A stretch of 64,000 nucleotides of DNA, taken from assembly GCF_001953865.1 (NCBI RefSeq), contig NZ_MQUQ01000006.1, positions 84,294-148,293 on the forward strand, given 5' to 3'. How positions within the stretch are numbered: the first letter of the stretch is position 1; each line of letters starts with the position of its first letter. Made by a program: the position numbers and the translations under genes. The notes under the pieces are model-generated. The model was not told where the DNA came from and made no database searches. It worked only from the letters and a program-made list of their open reading frames with translations. Source of the stretch: Amycolatopsis coloradensis. Its GTDB lineage: Bacteria > Actinomycetota > Actinomycetes > Mycobacteriales > Pseudonocardiaceae. Shown in pieces: positions 20,718 through 32,124 of this stretch.

Positions 20718-22067
20718 CTAGAGAATCCGCTCCTGCTGGTTCGCCGCCGGTTGCGACGTCCACGCCCGATGCTCGTTCTCGCGTACTTCTTCCTCGGCGG
20801 TCAGCTCGATCCTCTTCACCGCGAACCGCAGGATCGGCGGGGCCATCAACGGAGTGACGATGGCGACGAGGATGACGATCGTGTAGATCTCCACGCCGAG
20901 AATGCCCAGCCGCAGGCCGACGGTGGCCACCATGATCCCGATGACCCCTCGCGCGTTCAGCCCGGCGCCGAGCGCCAGCCCTTCCCATTTGTTCAGGCCA
21001 CTGAACCGCGCGCCGGCGTACACGCCGACGAACTTGCCGATGATGGCCAAGGCGAGCACCGCCAGGCCGGTGAGCAGGACCTGAGGCCGGATCAGTGCGG
21101 TGAGATCCATGCGCAACCCCGCCGTGGCGAAGAAAAGCGGCGCGAAGACGGCCAAGACGACCGTGCGCAGAGGGGCGAGCTTGGCCGGGTCCACCTTGCC
21201 CGCGGTGCCGATCAGGATGCCGCAGACGAAAGCCCCGAAGAGGGCTTCCAGGCCGAGGGCGTGGGTACCGGCCGAGGCGAGGAGAAGCAGGGCGACGACG
21301 ACGCCGACGGTGGCGCCGGGACCGTCGGACTTGCCCGCGACGCGCAGCGCGCCCCGCACCAGCGGCCTGCCGAGTGTGAACGCGAAGGCGACGATGGCGA
21401 TCAGGTAGGCGAGGGAAAGGATCACGGTGCCGGAGGTCACGGCGTTGACCGCCATCGCGCTGACGACGGACAGCAACAGCCAGCCGAACACGTCGTCGAT
21501 CATGCCCGCGGCGAGCGTGAGCTGTCCGACGTTGCGGTGCAACAGGTTCATGTCGATGAGGGTTTTGGCGATGACCGGGATGGCGCTGACGCACATCGCC
21601 ACGCCGAGGAACAACGCGAAGACGGTGACTTCGGTGCCTTCGGGGATCAGCATCTTCGGCAGGACGAAGCCCGCGCCGATACCGAGGCCGAGAGGGAGGA
21701 CGAGGCCACCGAAGCCGACTCCCGCGGCGGCGCCGAAGCGACGCCGGACCATGCGCATGTCCATCTGCATACCGGTGAGGCCGACCAGCAGCAGGACCCC
21801 GATCTGACCGACGCCGTCGAGAAGGTGGTACTGCTCGGCGGAGGCGGGGAACAGCCAGCCGTGCAGTCCCGGTACCGCCCACGCCAGTAACGACGGGCCG
21901 AGCAGCACCCCGACGAACAGCTCGCCGACCACCGAGGGCATCCCGAACCGGGCGGTCAGCCGTCCGAAGACGACGGCGAGCAGGAGCAGCAGACCGGCCT
22001 GGAGCAAGAAGATCAGAAGACTGTGGGCGGCGATCGGGGCGACCGGCGCGGGAAGCGAGAGAAGCAC
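20718..22067 (-). CDS. CPA2-family Na+(K+)/H+ antiporter
   Basis: A 449-residue membrane protein with about 12-13 predicted helices, of the monovalent cation:proton antiporter-2 type (GRLTARFGMPSVVGELFVGV, AAGMIDDVFGWLLLSV with the conserved acidic pair, GAGLNARGVIGIM). Antiporters of this kind occur at the same place, next to hmo/hmaS, in balhimycin and chloroeremomycin clusters. Their role is unproven; self-protection, export or pH balance have been suggested. The GTG start at 22067 has AAGGAGG just upstream. Longer frames run into palindrome copy 2 and are not credible. Confidence 0.9.
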   Translation of the reverse strand: MLLSLPAPVAPIAAHSLLIFLLQAGLLLLLAVVFGRLTARFGMPSVVGELFVGVLLGPSLLAWAVPGLHGWLFPASAEQYHLLDGVGQIGVLLLVGLTGMQMDMRMVRRRFGAAAGVGFGGLVLPLGLGIGAGFVLPKMLIPEGTEVTVFALFLGVAMCVSAIPVIAKTLIDMNLLHRNVGQLTLAAGMIDDVFGWLLLSVVSAMAVNAVTSGTVILSLAYLIAIVAFAFTLGRPLVRGALRVAGKSDGPGATVGVVVALLLLASAGTHALGLEALFGAFVCGILIGTAGKVDPAKLAPLRTVVLAVFAPLFFATAGLRMDLTALIRPQVLLTGLAVLALAIIGKFVGVYAGARFSGLNKWEGLALGAGLNARGVIGIMVATVGLRLGILGVEIYTIVILVAIVTPLMAPPILRFAVKRIELTAEEEVRENEHRAWTSQPAANQQERIL

Positions 22068-22109
22068 TTTCCTCCTTCGGGGTTTTCGAGGGGCAGAGCG
22101 ACTGTGGTG

Positions 22110-22164
22110 TGTCGCGAAAGCCACTTTCGGGACATCAGACGTCGCGAAAGTGGCTTTCGCGACA
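22110..22164. repeat. 55-bp palindromic element, copy 2
   Basis: Same arms and same centre (ATCAGAC) as copy 1, with one mismatch between the arms (GTCG instead of GTCC at the start of the right arm). It lies between the stop of hmo and the start of the antiporter gene. Confidence 0.92.
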
Positions 22165-22256
22165 TGCACACGGGGCCAGGCCGCGCGGGAACGGGCACCC
22201 CGGAGGGACTAGGTCACGCCCCATTTGGCTCACCCATCGATAACCCTCCTTGTCAC

Positions 22257-24427
<2,171 letters not shown>

Positions 24428-24502
24428 TCACAGGATGACGCGAACCCCATATCGCATCAACGTTGTCCGGTTGACAGTTGGCGTCCACATCGGACAGACA
24501 GG

Positions 24503-25693
24503 TCAGCGGCGGGTGAACCGCACCTGAAGTTCCCGGTAGCCCTGGACGACGACCGCGCGCAACCAGGCCGGTTCCTTCACCAGTTCCACCTTCGACACCC
24601 GCTCCGCCACCTCTCGCAGCACAACGGCCAGCTCGATCCGCGCGAGCGCGGACCCGAGGCAGTGGTGCATCCCGTGCCCGAAGGTGATGTGCCGATTGGG
24701 TTTCCGCCCTGGGCGGAAGGTGTCGGGGTCGTCGAACACGGCGGGATCCCGGTTCGCGGCCGGCAGCCACGCCACCACCGGCGTGCCGGGCGGCAGGTCA
24801 CGGCCGTTGACCGTGACCTCGCCGGTCGACACGCGGAGCACGTGCATCGCGGGCGAGGTCCAGCGCAGCACCTCGTCCACGACGGTGTCGACGTCGGCAC
24901 TCCCCTCCCGGACGTGTTCGAGCAGGCCGGGCACCGTGGCGAACGCGTGCACCGCACCGGTGATCGCGTGCCGCGTGGTCTCGTTGCCGCCGATCAGCAC
25001 GTTGTCGCAGTTGAGCACCACGTCGTCGACGGTGAGCTCGTCGTCGGTCAGGAGCGTGCTGACGAGATCGTCGCCGGGGCTCGCGCGGCGCGCGGAGATC
25101 AGCTCGTCGAAGTAGACGAGGATCTCGGTGTGCGCCTGCCGCGGCGTCATCCCGTCGAACAGCTCGTCCTCACCGCCGAACGCGTGGTTGGTCAGGTCGA
25201 TGAGCATGTCCTCGTCCTCGGCGGGCACACCGAGGATTTCGCAGACGACGGCGGCGGGGATACGCGGGCCGATCGCCGCGGCGACGTCGCACACCTCACC
25301 GTCGAGCACTCGGTCGAGCACGCCGCGCACCTCGGTCCGCACCCGCTCCGAGAGTCTCCGCGCGGCCGCCCTCGAAAGCAGCGGGCCGACCAGCTTGCGC
25401 AATTTGCGGTGCTGCTCCTGTTCGGAGACCACCATCATCCGGCCACCCGACTTGTCCGGGTTGTCGCGGTCGAAGCCGATCATCATCCCGTACTCGGAGG
25501 TGAACGGCGCGGAGGGCGCGAGGACCGCGGCGCACGCCTGGTGCGAGAACACGGACCAGAAACCGGTGGGTGAACTGCCCGGCTCGCTCCACACCATCGC
25601 GTCTTCCAGCGCGAGCTGGCGCCAGCGGGCGTGGCGCTCCAAGGTCGTGTACAGATCAGGGTCGCCGAGATCGACGGCGTTCGTCGTCCGCAT
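24503..25693 (-). CDS. oxyD: OxyD, P450 tyrosine beta-hydroxylase
   Basis: A 396-residue cytochrome P450 that beta-hydroxylates tyrosine while it is bound as thioester to the carrier domain of BpsD. The haem Cys is in [17 protein letters not shown], the ExxR motif in [11 protein letters not shown], and the I-helix oxygen-binding site in [12 protein letters not shown], with its Thr intact (unlike the cross-linking P450s of this cluster). It follows bpsD by 15 nt in the bhp-bpsD-oxyD unit. Confidence 0.95.
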   Translation of the reverse strand: MRTTNAVDLGDPDLYTTLERHARWRQLALEDAMVWSEPGSSPTGFWSVFSHQACAAVLAPSAPFTSEYGMMIGFDRDNPDKSGGRMMVVSEQEQHRKLRKLVGPLLSRAAARRLSERVRTEVRGVLDRVLDGEVCDVAAAIGPRIPAAVVCEILGVPAEDEDMLIDLTNHAFGGEDELFDGMTPRQAHTEILVYFDELISARRASPGDDLVSTLLTDDELTVDDVVLNCDNVLIGGNETTRHAITGAVHAFATVPGLLEHVREGSADVDTVVDEVLRWTSPAMHVLRVSTGEVTVNGRDLPPGTPVVAWLPAANRDPAVFDDPDTFRPGRKPNRHITFGHGMHHCLGSALARIELAVVLREVAERVSKVELVKEPAWLRAVVVQGYRELQVRFTRR

Positions 25694-25708
25694 GACAGGG
25701 TCTCCAGA

Positions 25709-27445
25709 TCAGGTGAGGGCGCCGTCGAGCACCTTGGCGAGCCGGGCCACGGTCGGCGCGTCGAAGAAGGCCTGCACCCTCAGCCGGATCTTCAGTCGTT
25801 CACGGATCCGGCTCACCAGCCGGGTCGCGAGCAGCGAATGGCCGCCGATCTCGAAGAAGCTGTCGTCGACGCCGACGCTGCCGACGCCGAGCACTTCGGC
25901 GAACAGCTCCGCGAGCAGGATCTCCGTCGGTGTGCCCGGTGCCCGTCCCGAGGCCACCCGTCCGGCGCTCTCCCCGTCGGGATCGGGCAGGGCGGTCCGG
26001 TCGACCTTGCCGTTCGGCGAGGTCGGCAGCCGCGGCAGGCCGACGACCACGTCGGGTACCAGGTACGACGGCATCCGTTCCCGCAAGGGCGGGAGGAGGT
26101 CTTCGGCCGCCACCCGCCCGCCCGCGGCGCCGACCACATAGGCGACGAGGCGGTTGTCGTGCATGGTCACCACGGCCTGGGCCACCCCGTCCACCGCGAG
26201 CAGCGCGGCCTCGACCTCACCCGGCTCGATCCGGTGGCCACGCACTTTCAGCTGATCGTCGGCGCGGCCGACGAAGACGTACTGGCCGTCCGGACGCGTC
26301 CGCACCCGGTCACCGGTGCGGTACATGCGGCCACCCGGCTCCCCGAACGGATTCGGCAGGAAACGCTCCGCGGTCGCGGCCGCTCTTCGGAGGTAACCGC
26401 GGGCGAGGCCGGGGCCGACCGTGTACAGCTCGCCGACGTCGCCGTCCGGGACCGGCCGCAGCCGCTCGTCCAGGACGTAGGTGCGGACACCGGTGATCGG
26501 CCTGCCGATCGGCGGGGTGTCCTCACCGGTCAGCGGCTCGCTCGCGGTCACCGCGACAGTGACTTCGGTGGGGCCGTACGCGTTGATCATCACGCGGTCC
26601 ATGGCCCAGCGTTTCGCGACCGGTGCGGGGCACGCCTCGCCCGCGACCAGGAGGGTCAGCCCCGGGGGCAGGCCGCCGGACTCCTCCAGCGGTGCCAGCG
26701 CGGACGGCGGCAGCGTGACATGGGTGATGCCCTGGTCGCGCACCAGCCTGCCGAGCGGCTCGCCGGGGACCAGATCCGGCGCGGAAGCCAGCACGAGGCA
26801 CCCACCGGCCTGCCAGATCGGCCAGAACTCGGCGACCGCGGCGTCGAAACTGGGCGACGCGAAGGCCAGCAACCTGCTCTCCGGCCCCAGTTTCTGGCGG
26901 CGCACGTAGTCGTCGGCCAGATTCGGGATCCCGCGGTGCGTGACCAGCACGCCCTTCGGCTTCCCTGTCGAGCCCGAGGTGTAGATGACGTACGCGGGAT
27001 GGTCGGGAAGCAGCGGGCCGATCCGGTCCCGGTCGGCCAGGTCCGGCTCGGCAAGGCCCGGCTCCCGTTCCACCCTCACGACGAGGGAAGCGCCGTCCAC
27101 GTCCTGACCCGGCAGGCACAGCAGGCAGTGCGCCGCCGTGTCGTCCAGCATGTGCCGCTTGCGTTCCTCCGGATAGTCCGGGTCGACGGGCACGTACGCG
27201 GCGCCCGCCTTGTGCACGGCCAGGATCGCGATGACGAACTCGATCGACCTCGGCATCGCCAGCGCGACCAGCCGCTCCGGGCCGACCCCGTGCGCGACGA
27301 GCCTTCGCGCGAGCCGGTTGGCTTCACCGTTCAGCTCGGCGTAGGTGAGCGTGGTGGTGTCCATCGCCACCGCGGGCCGATCCGGCAGCACGGCCGCGGT
27401 CGCTTCGAACAGGGCAGGTGTCGTGGCCGCCGGAAGGACGGTCAT
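25709..27445 (-). CDS. bpsD: BpsD, stand-alone tyrosine-loading A-T protein
   Basis: A 578-residue didomain NRPS: adenylation (residues ~10-490; [13 protein letters not shown] core, [36 protein letters not shown] lysine) and carrier (FFEIGGHSLLATRL). It activates tyrosine and holds it while OxyD hydroxylates; Bhp then frees beta-hydroxytyrosine. The pocket residues I read (Asp, Ala, Ala, Thr, Leu, Ala, Ala, Val, Ala) resemble NovH-type tyrosine activators. The ATG at 27445 overlaps the bhp stop by 4 nt. The carrier motif GGHSL differs from the GGDS of most cluster modules, as expected for a free-standing loader with a P450 partner. Confidence 0.95.
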   Translation of the reverse strand: MTVLPAATTPALFEATAAVLPDRPAVAMDTTTLTYAELNGEANRLARRLVAHGVGPERLVALAMPRSIEFVIAILAVHKAGAAYVPVDPDYPEERKRHMLDDTAAHCLLCLPGQDVDGASLVVRVEREPGLAEPDLADRDRIGPLLPDHPAYVIYTSGSTGKPKGVLVTHRGIPNLADDYVRRQKLGPESRLLAFASPSFDAAVAEFWPIWQAGGCLVLASAPDLVPGEPLGRLVRDQGITHVTLPPSALAPLEESGGLPPGLTLLVAGEACPAPVAKRWAMDRVMINAYGPTEVTVAVTASEPLTGEDTPPIGRPITGVRTYVLDERLRPVPDGDVGELYTVGPGLARGYLRRAAATAERFLPNPFGEPGGRMYRTGDRVRTRPDGQYVFVGRADDQLKVRGHRIEPGEVEAALLAVDGVAQAVVTMHDNRLVAYVVGAAGGRVAAEDLLPPLRERMPSYLVPDVVVGLPRLPTSPNGKVDRTALPDPDGESAGRVASGRAPGTPTEILLAELFAEVLGVGSVGVDDSFFEIGGHSLLATRLVSRIRERLKIRLRVQAFFDAPTVARLAKVLDGALT

Positions 27446-28272
27446 GCGGTTTCCCCCAGTGTCTCGCGGGATTCGGTGCGGAGGAACCGGATCAGCTCGC
27501 GGTTCACCGGTTCCGGGTTCTCCAGGTAGCCGAAATGTCCGCACCCGGGAATCGTGCGGTGCGTCGCGCCGGGAATCGCGGCGGCCAGTTCTTCTCCGGC
27601 CGCCGGTGGCGCCACGAGGTCGTGCTCGAACGAGACGACGTGGCTGGGCACCTTGATCGCGCGGTACGCGTCGAGCCGGTCGGGCAACGCGCTCAGCAGC
27701 AACTGCGCCCGGACACCCGGCCCCCGGGAACCCGTCGCCGCGAACAGGTCGAGCCAGTCACCGGCGAGGTCGTCGTCGGCGAGCGTCGCGGGCCCCAGGT
27801 TGTGCATGGCGCGGACGGCGGCGAGGAAACCCGGTGGCAGCTCGATGCCCTGCTCGATGAGCTTCGCCTCACCCTCCGCGAGTTCCCGCTGCACGAGACT
27901 GCTCTTGCCGCAGGCCGCCATCAACACGACCGAATCCAGCAGCTCCGGATGGGCGAGTGCCAGTTCCTGCGCGATGTACGAGCCCATCGACGTGCCGATC
28001 ACCCGGCACGGCGTCGCGTCGAGGTAGTCGAGCAGGGCGGCCACGTCCGCGACGAGGTCGTCGACGGTGAATCCGCCGGCACCGCCGTCGCTCGGCGGGA
28101 TTCCTCGATTGTCCATGGTGATCACCCGGAATCCGGCGGCGCGGAGCGCGGGTACCTGGTGCAGGTCCCACACCGAACTCGGCGCCCCGGTGCCGGTCAA
28201 CAGCAGTACCGGTGGGCCGTCGCCACAGTCGGTGTAGGACAACCGGATCCCGTTCTCGGTCGTCATCAGCAT
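27442..28272 (-). CDS. bhp: Bhp, thioesterase-like alpha/beta hydrolase releasing beta-hydroxytyrosine
   Basis: A 276-residue alpha/beta-hydrolase with the nucleophile Ser in VIGTSMGSYIAQELALAHPE, a Gly-rich oxyanion loop (LLTGTGAPSSVWD), and Asp and His of the triad likely in FEHDLVAP and GCGHFGYLENPE. It hydrolyses the beta-hydroxytyrosyl thioester from BpsD. I start at the ATG at 28272, with GGAGG 7 nt upstream; another ATG lies two codons on. It is first in bhp-bpsD-oxyD and divergent from hpgT. Confidence 0.93.
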   Translation of the reverse strand: MLMTTENGIRLSYTDCGDGPPVLLLTGTGAPSSVWDLHQVPALRAAGFRVITMDNRGIPPSDGGAGGFTVDDLVADVAALLDYLDATPCRVIGTSMGSYIAQELALAHPELLDSVVLMAACGKSSLVQRELAEGEAKLIEQGIELPPGFLAAVRAMHNLGPATLADDDLAGDWLDLFAATGSRGPGVRAQLLLSALPDRLDAYRAIKVPSHVVSFEHDLVAPPAAGEELAAAIPGATHRTIPGCGHFGYLENPEPVNRELIRFLRTESRETLGETA

Positions 28273-28455
28273 GAGGCTCCTCCGGGAGTGCGGTTCGGGC
28301 GCAGCGCGAAAGTGTTTCCCCTCAACGGTTCTGTTCTCCCCAGATGCTGCGGCACGGAGCTGACCGTACCTGCAGAGATCGAGTGTCCGGAGTATTCGGC
28401 GATGGACGCCCCGGAGCGCGCCGGGGAAATCGTCCCGGACGTCCACGGTCCGTTC

Positions 28456-28489
28456 TTGACACCTCAACGGCCGATGGAAATTCTAGTAT
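28456..28489 (+). promoter_or_regulatory. Possible hpgT promoter
   Basis: TTGACA at 28456-28461 and a TAGTAT-like element at 28484-28489 lie just before hpgT. The 22-nt spacing is longer than the 16-19 nt usual for sigma-70-type promoters. An alternative -10 at 28481 gives 19 nt. If used, hpgT mRNA would be nearly leaderless, which fits the lack of a Shine-Dalgarno. Confidence 0.3.
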
Positions 28490-28491
28490 TC

Positions 28492-29778
28492 ATGGATTCA
28501 AACGGTCTGTCCACCCAGCTGAACGTGGAAACGCTGCACGGATCGCTCACCGATCCGGCCATCTCGTCGATGAACCTGCTCAACGAGTTGATCGACGAAT
28601 ACCCTGTGGCCATTTCCATGGCGGCAGGACGGCCGTACGAAGAGTTCTTCGACATCCGTCTCGTTCACGAGTACATCGACGCCTATTGCGACCATCTCCG
28701 CACCGATCGGAAAATGGACGAGGCGGGAGTCACCCGCACCATCTTCCAATACGGCACCACGAAGGGTGTCATCGCCGATCTCATCGCGCGGAATCTCGCC
28801 GAAGACGAGGAAATCGACGTCGCCCCCGAGTCCGTCGTCGTCACCGTCGGCGCACAGGAGGCCATGTTCCTGGTTCTCCGCACGCTGCGGGCGAGCGACC
28901 GGGACGTGCTGCTCGCGCCCGCCCCCACCTACGTCGGCCTGACCGGCGCGGCACTGCTCACCGACACCCCCGTCTGGCCGGTCCGGTCCACCGAAAACGG
29001 CATCGACCCCGAAGACCTCGTGATCCAGTTGAAGCGTGCCGACGAACAGGGCAAACGGGTCCGGGCCTGTTACGTGACACCGAACTTCGCCAACCCCACC
29101 GGTACCAGCATGGATCTGCCGTCCCGCCGCCGCCTCCTCGAAGTGGCCGAGGCGCACGGCATCCTTCTCTTGGAGGACAACGCGTACGGGCTCTTCGGCG
29201 CCGAGCGGCTCCCCACGCTGAAGTCTCTCGATCGGTCGGGCACCGTGGTCTATCTCGGTTCCTTCGCCAAGACCGGCATGCCCGGCGCCCGGGTCGGCTA
29301 CGCGGTGGCGGATCAGCGGATGGCGGACGGCGGCCTGTTCGCCGACCAGCTTTCGAAGCTCAAGGGCATGCTCACGGTGAACACCTCCCCCATCGCGCAG
29401 GCGGTGATCGCCGGGAAGCTCCTTCTCAACGGCTTCAGCCTGGTCAAGGCCAACGCGCGGGAGATCGGCATCTACCAGCGCAACCTTCGCCTCACCCTCG
29501 GCGAACTCGATCGCAGGCTCGGCGCGTGCGATGGCGTCGGCTGGAACACCCCGACGGGTGGATTCTTCGTCACCGTCACGGTGCCTTTCGTCGTCGACGA
29601 CGAACTGCTGGCGCACGCCGCGCGCGACCACGGCGTGTTGTTCACCCCGATGCATCACTTCTACGGCGGCAAGGGCGGGTTCAACCAGCTCCGGCTGTCG
29701 ATCAGCCTGCTCACCCCGGAACTGATCGAGGAGGGCGTGTCGCGGCTCGCCGACCTGATCACCTCGCGGCTGCCCTGA
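28492..29778 (+). CDS. hpgT: HpgT, PLP-dependent (hydroxy)phenylglycine aminotransferase
   Basis: A 428-residue fold-type I aminotransferase that forms both Hpg and Dpg from their glyoxylates. The PLP lysine is in LGSFAKTGMPGARVGYAV, and the Asp/Tyr contacts in YVTPNFANPTG and LLEDNAYGLFG. The start is uncertain: an in-frame ATG at 28474 (MEILVFMDSNGL) would add six residues, and neither has a ribosome site. It is the only biosynthetic gene here on the plus strand, so it needs its own promoter, and it ends in a strong hairpin against the convergent deacetylase gene. Confidence 0.94.
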   Translation: MDSNGLSTQLNVETLHGSLTDPAISSMNLLNELIDEYPVAISMAAGRPYEEFFDIRLVHEYIDAYCDHLRTDRKMDEAGVTRTIFQYGTTKGVIADLIARNLAEDEEIDVAPESVVVTVGAQEAMFLVLRTLRASDRDVLLAPAPTYVGLTGAALLTDTPVWPVRSTENGIDPEDLVIQLKRADEQGKRVRACYVTPNFANPTGTSMDLPSRRRLLEVAEAHGILLLEDNAYGLFGAERLPTLKSLDRSGTVVYLGSFAKTGMPGARVGYAVADQRMADGGLFADQLSKLKGMLTVNTSPIAQAVIAGKLLLNGFSLVKANAREIGIYQRNLRLTLGELDRRLGACDGVGWNTPTGGFFVTVTVPFVVDDELLAHAARDHGVLFTPMHHFYGGKGGFNQLRLSISLLTPELIEEGVSRLADLITSRLP

Positions 29779-29786
29779 ACGCGTGC

Positions 29787-29816
29787 GAGCGCCACGCCTT
29801 CCTCGGCGTGGCGCTC
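29787..29816. terminator. Perfect 12-bp hairpin, bidirectional terminator
   Basis: GAGCGCCACGCC, a 6-nt loop TTCCTC, then GGCGTGGCGCTC. It sits in the 48-bp gap between the converging hpgT and deacetylase genes, the expected place for a shared terminator. There is no T-tract, which is common in actinomycetes. Confidence 0.8.
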
Positions 29817-29826
29817 GGGCACGTTC

Positions 29827-30633
29827 TCAGCTGTCGCTTTCGGGGACAATGACCGGCCAGGAGACTTCACCGTATCCGCCGTCCGGCGAATTCTTCCCGG
29901 CGTGCTCGTCAAGAGCACCGAAGAAGTTCTTTTCGGGCCCGTCGAACATCACCAGCTGGGACGGATACAGTTCCAGCGCTTGGAATTTCCGGGTCCGCGC
30001 TTCGGACTCGACGGAGCCGAAAGCGGGGTCTCCGAGCCGGAAGCCCCGCGGAAGTTCGATCTTCCCCGATCCGAAGGTCGCGTGCGGGATGTCTTCCCAC
30101 AGCCGGATCGGAATGCCTCGCTCGCTTGCGACGGCCAGTGAAGCGTCCCGCGTGATCTCGTTGTCGATGTGAGCACTGAGCGCCGCGCACGTGACGATCA
30201 GCGTCGGCGCGAATTCCCCGACCACCGATCCGATGGCGGCCTTGACCTCGCTGAAGAGAGCGAGATTGCTCTCCGGCGCCTGCTTTTCGATCTTCAGTTT
30301 CTGGCGGCCTTCCACATGGTCGGTCAGCCACCGGCCGTCCGGCGCCTTGCGGTAGATGGAGTCGAGGAACTCGCCGTGCACATGCTCCGCTCCCAGGTGG
30401 CCGAGCGCGGCGATGTCCTCCTTCTGGCGATGCAGTACCGCGTCTTCGTCCGGGGAAATTCCCCAGATCGAATGCATCCGCTCCGCCGCCGGCGAATAAG
30501 GAGGCCGCGCGACACCGGCGAACACCGTGTAGACGGTCACCTTCGCGCCGTTTTGCGCCGCCTGCGCCAAGCCTGCCCCGAAGGACAGGACAGCGTCGTC
30601 CAAATGAGGGGAGATCGCCAGAATCCGGGTCAC
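29827..30633 (-). CDS. LmbE/PIG-L-family (GlcNAc) deacetylase homologue
   Basis: A 268-residue zinc deacetylase homologue like those of glycopeptide clusters (teicoplanin, A40926, chloroeremomycin). The zinc ligands can be placed at His10 and Asp13 (SPHLDDAVLS, for the usual PHPDDE) and His155 (ALSAHIDN, for HxDH). In teicoplanin the enzyme deacetylates GlcNAc on residue 4. The chloroeremomycin homologue is reported to be inactive, and clusters with plain glucose have no use for it. With three GtfA/B/C-type transferases here, this copy may be a relic or may act on an unidentified acylated sugar. It overlaps the methyltransferase gene by 4 nt. Confidence 0.87.
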   Translation of the reverse strand: MTRILAISPHLDDAVLSFGAGLAQAAQNGAKVTVYTVFAGVARPPYSPAAERMHSIWGISPDEDAVLHRQKEDIAALGHLGAEHVHGEFLDSIYRKAPDGRWLTDHVEGRQKLKIEKQAPESNLALFSEVKAAIGSVVGEFAPTLIVTCAALSAHIDNEITRDASLAVASERGIPIRLWEDIPHATFGSGKIELPRGFRLGDPAFGSVESEARTRKFQALELYPSQLVMFDGPEKNFFGALDEHAGKNSPDGGYGEVSWPVIVPESDS

Positions 30634-31448
30634 AACGATGCCTCCAGCAACAACACGTCTTCAGAGCCCTGCCCGGCCGACGCGAACGGGGTCCGCCCGG
30701 TCACGCGGAATCCGGCTTGTTCGAGCTCCCGTACGATCTGATCCGCCTTCAGGAGCCTGATGCGGTTGGTGCAGACGACGAAGGGATCGGCCGCTTCGTC
30801 CGCGGGGCAGATGGTGATCTCGTGGATCTCCTCCCCCGCCAGCATCTTCGCGTGCAACACGTACCGGCGGCCGCTCAGCCCCGAAAGCTCTTGCTGTCGC
30901 TCCGGTGAATCCGGCTTGACGGCTTCCGCCACGGCCACCGCGAGCAGGAATCGCCCGCCGGGCGCGAGATGCTCGCGAACCGACGCGTACAGACCAGGCC
31001 TGTCGGCGTCGTCAAGGACGTTGATCGAACCCGAGCTGACGATCACCGTCTCGAAGCGTTCTTCCAACGCGAAGGCGGTCATGTCCCCGTGCACCACGGT
31101 GCACCGATCCCGGACCTCCGGCGGCAGGTCTTCCAGCCCCTTCCGCAGGGTGGCGATCATCGCGGTCGACAGTTCGAGAGCGGCCACCTCGAAACCGAGA
31201 GCCAGGAAGGGGAACGTCACCCTCCCCGTTCCGGCCGCGAGTTCCAGCACCGGCCCGGATCCCGGATCGACCCGGTTCGCGAACTCCCGCGCCTCGGAAG
31301 TACCGTCCGCGTCCTGCATCAGATCGTGATAAGTGTCCGCGGCGTCCTCGTCGTAAATGCCACACAGAACTCCTCGCTCGCCTGCCGAGGCGAGCAGAAC
31401 ATCCGAGCGGGTGGTCCGCACCGTTCCACGCGCGATTTGTTCACTCAT
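30630..31448 (-). CDS. mtfA: MtfA-like glycopeptide N-methyltransferase
   Basis: A 272-residue SAM-dependent methyltransferase. It closely resembles MtfA of chloroeremomycin, which methylates the N-terminal amine of residue 1. Recognisable parts are RSDVLLASAGERGVLC near the start, SAM motif I VLELAAGTGRVTFPFL, VHGDMTAFALEERFETVIVS and the C-terminal RLLKADQIVRELEQAGFRV. A role in N-methylating residue 1 is inferred by family. It overlaps the deacetylase gene by 4 nt and follows a 676-bp repeat-rich gap. Confidence 0.9.
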   Translation of the reverse strand: MSEQIARGTVRTTRSDVLLASAGERGVLCGIYDEDAADTYHDLMQDADGTSEAREFANRVDPGSGPVLELAAGTGRVTFPFLALGFEVAALELSTAMIATLRKGLEDLPPEVRDRCTVVHGDMTAFALEERFETVIVSSGSINVLDDADRPGLYASVREHLAPGGRFLLAVAVAEAVKPDSPERQQELSGLSGRRYVLHAKMLAGEEIHEITICPADEAADPFVVCTNRIRLLKADQIVRELEQAGFRVTGRTPFASAGQGSEDVLLLEASL

Positions 31449-31585
31449 GCGGCCAGAATACGGGTAGGCGGTTATCGAGGGGTAGGGAAGAGCGGCAGGT
31501 TGCGAGGGCGTATTTCGGGAGGAGTACCTGCCGCAAGTAGTCCTCTAGTTGCGGTCGGTTGGCGTCGGGAGAAAGTGCGTGGCCG

Positions 31586-31640
31586 TGTCGCGAAAGCCAC
31601 TTTCGGGACGTCTGATGTCCCGAAAGTGGCTTTCGCGACA
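31586..31640. repeat. 55-bp palindromic element, copy 3
   Basis: Perfect 24-nt inverted arms identical to those of copy 1, but the 7-nt centre reads GTCTGAT, the reverse complement of copies 1 and 2, so it is inserted in the opposite orientation. It lies upstream of the methyltransferase start. Confidence 0.92.
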
Positions 31641-31684
31641 TCCGGGATGGCGGTGACGGTGCCGTCGGAGGGGCGTGGGGGACT

Positions 31685-31723
31685 GTGTGGATTTCGGGTC
31701 AGGCAACGCACCGAAATCCACAC
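31685..31723. repeat. Inverted repeat GTGTGGATTTCGG, copy A
   Basis: Perfect 13-bp arms GTGTGGATTTCGG and CCGAAATCCACAC around a 13-nt loop. A relative with 14-bp arms and one mismatch is at 62792-62830. Confidence 0.85.
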
Positions 31724-31819
31724 GGTGAGGGGTCGTTAGTCTCGATTCGGGCCCGCGGTTCGTGGAGGCTCGCCGGTAGCCCACTAACACCGCCAGTCAC
31801 AACGATGGCGCGTGAAGCG

Positions 31820-32100
31820 GCACCTTTCCCAAGTACATGAAGGACCCCTTCCTGTACCTAGAGTCGTGTGATCCTTCGGGTCTTACACGTGATTGGACGG
31901 CGATCGCGCGTGATCCCCGTCCAATCACGCGTGATCCCCGTCCAATCACGCGTGATCCCCGTCCAATCACGCGTGATCCCCGTCCAATCACGCGTGATCG
32001 CCGTCTGATCACGCATGATCCCCGTCTGTGGGAAGAGACCAAACGGATCACTCGACACTAGGCGCAAGCAAGGAGGCCTTCAGGTACTTCAAGGCACCAG
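31820..32100. mobile_element. MITE-like element with ~65-nt terminal inverted repeats
   Basis: The left end (31820-31886) and right end (32035-32100) are imperfect inverted repeats of ~65 nt, aligning through AAGTACATGAAGG / AAGTACCTGAAGG (right end reverse-complemented), then CCTAGAGTCG / CCTAGTGTCG, then TGTGATCC / GAGTGATCC and GGGTCTT / TGGTCTC. The interior is 21-bp array II. It has no coding capacity. It is called mobile by analogy with MITEs; no target-site duplication could be verified by eye. Part of the left arm folds on itself (31831-31859). Confidence 0.6.
31885..32029. repeat. Tandem array II: 21-bp units
   Basis: Six units of exactly 21 bp from 31904, three of them identical (TCACGCGTGATCCCCGTCC plus AA), preceded by one unit in the opposite sense (ACACGTGATTGGACGG). 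Read on the other strand, the unit matches those of array I. The core CACGCGTG is itself a palindrome. Confidence 0.92.
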
Positions 32101-32124
32101 GGCGCCGGCACCGAGAGGGTCGGG

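Noticed and set aside
20718..22169. N-terminally extended antiporter starting in the palindrome
   Set aside because: The added 34 residues translate palindrome copy 2. GTG at 22067 with AAGGAGG fits the family start.
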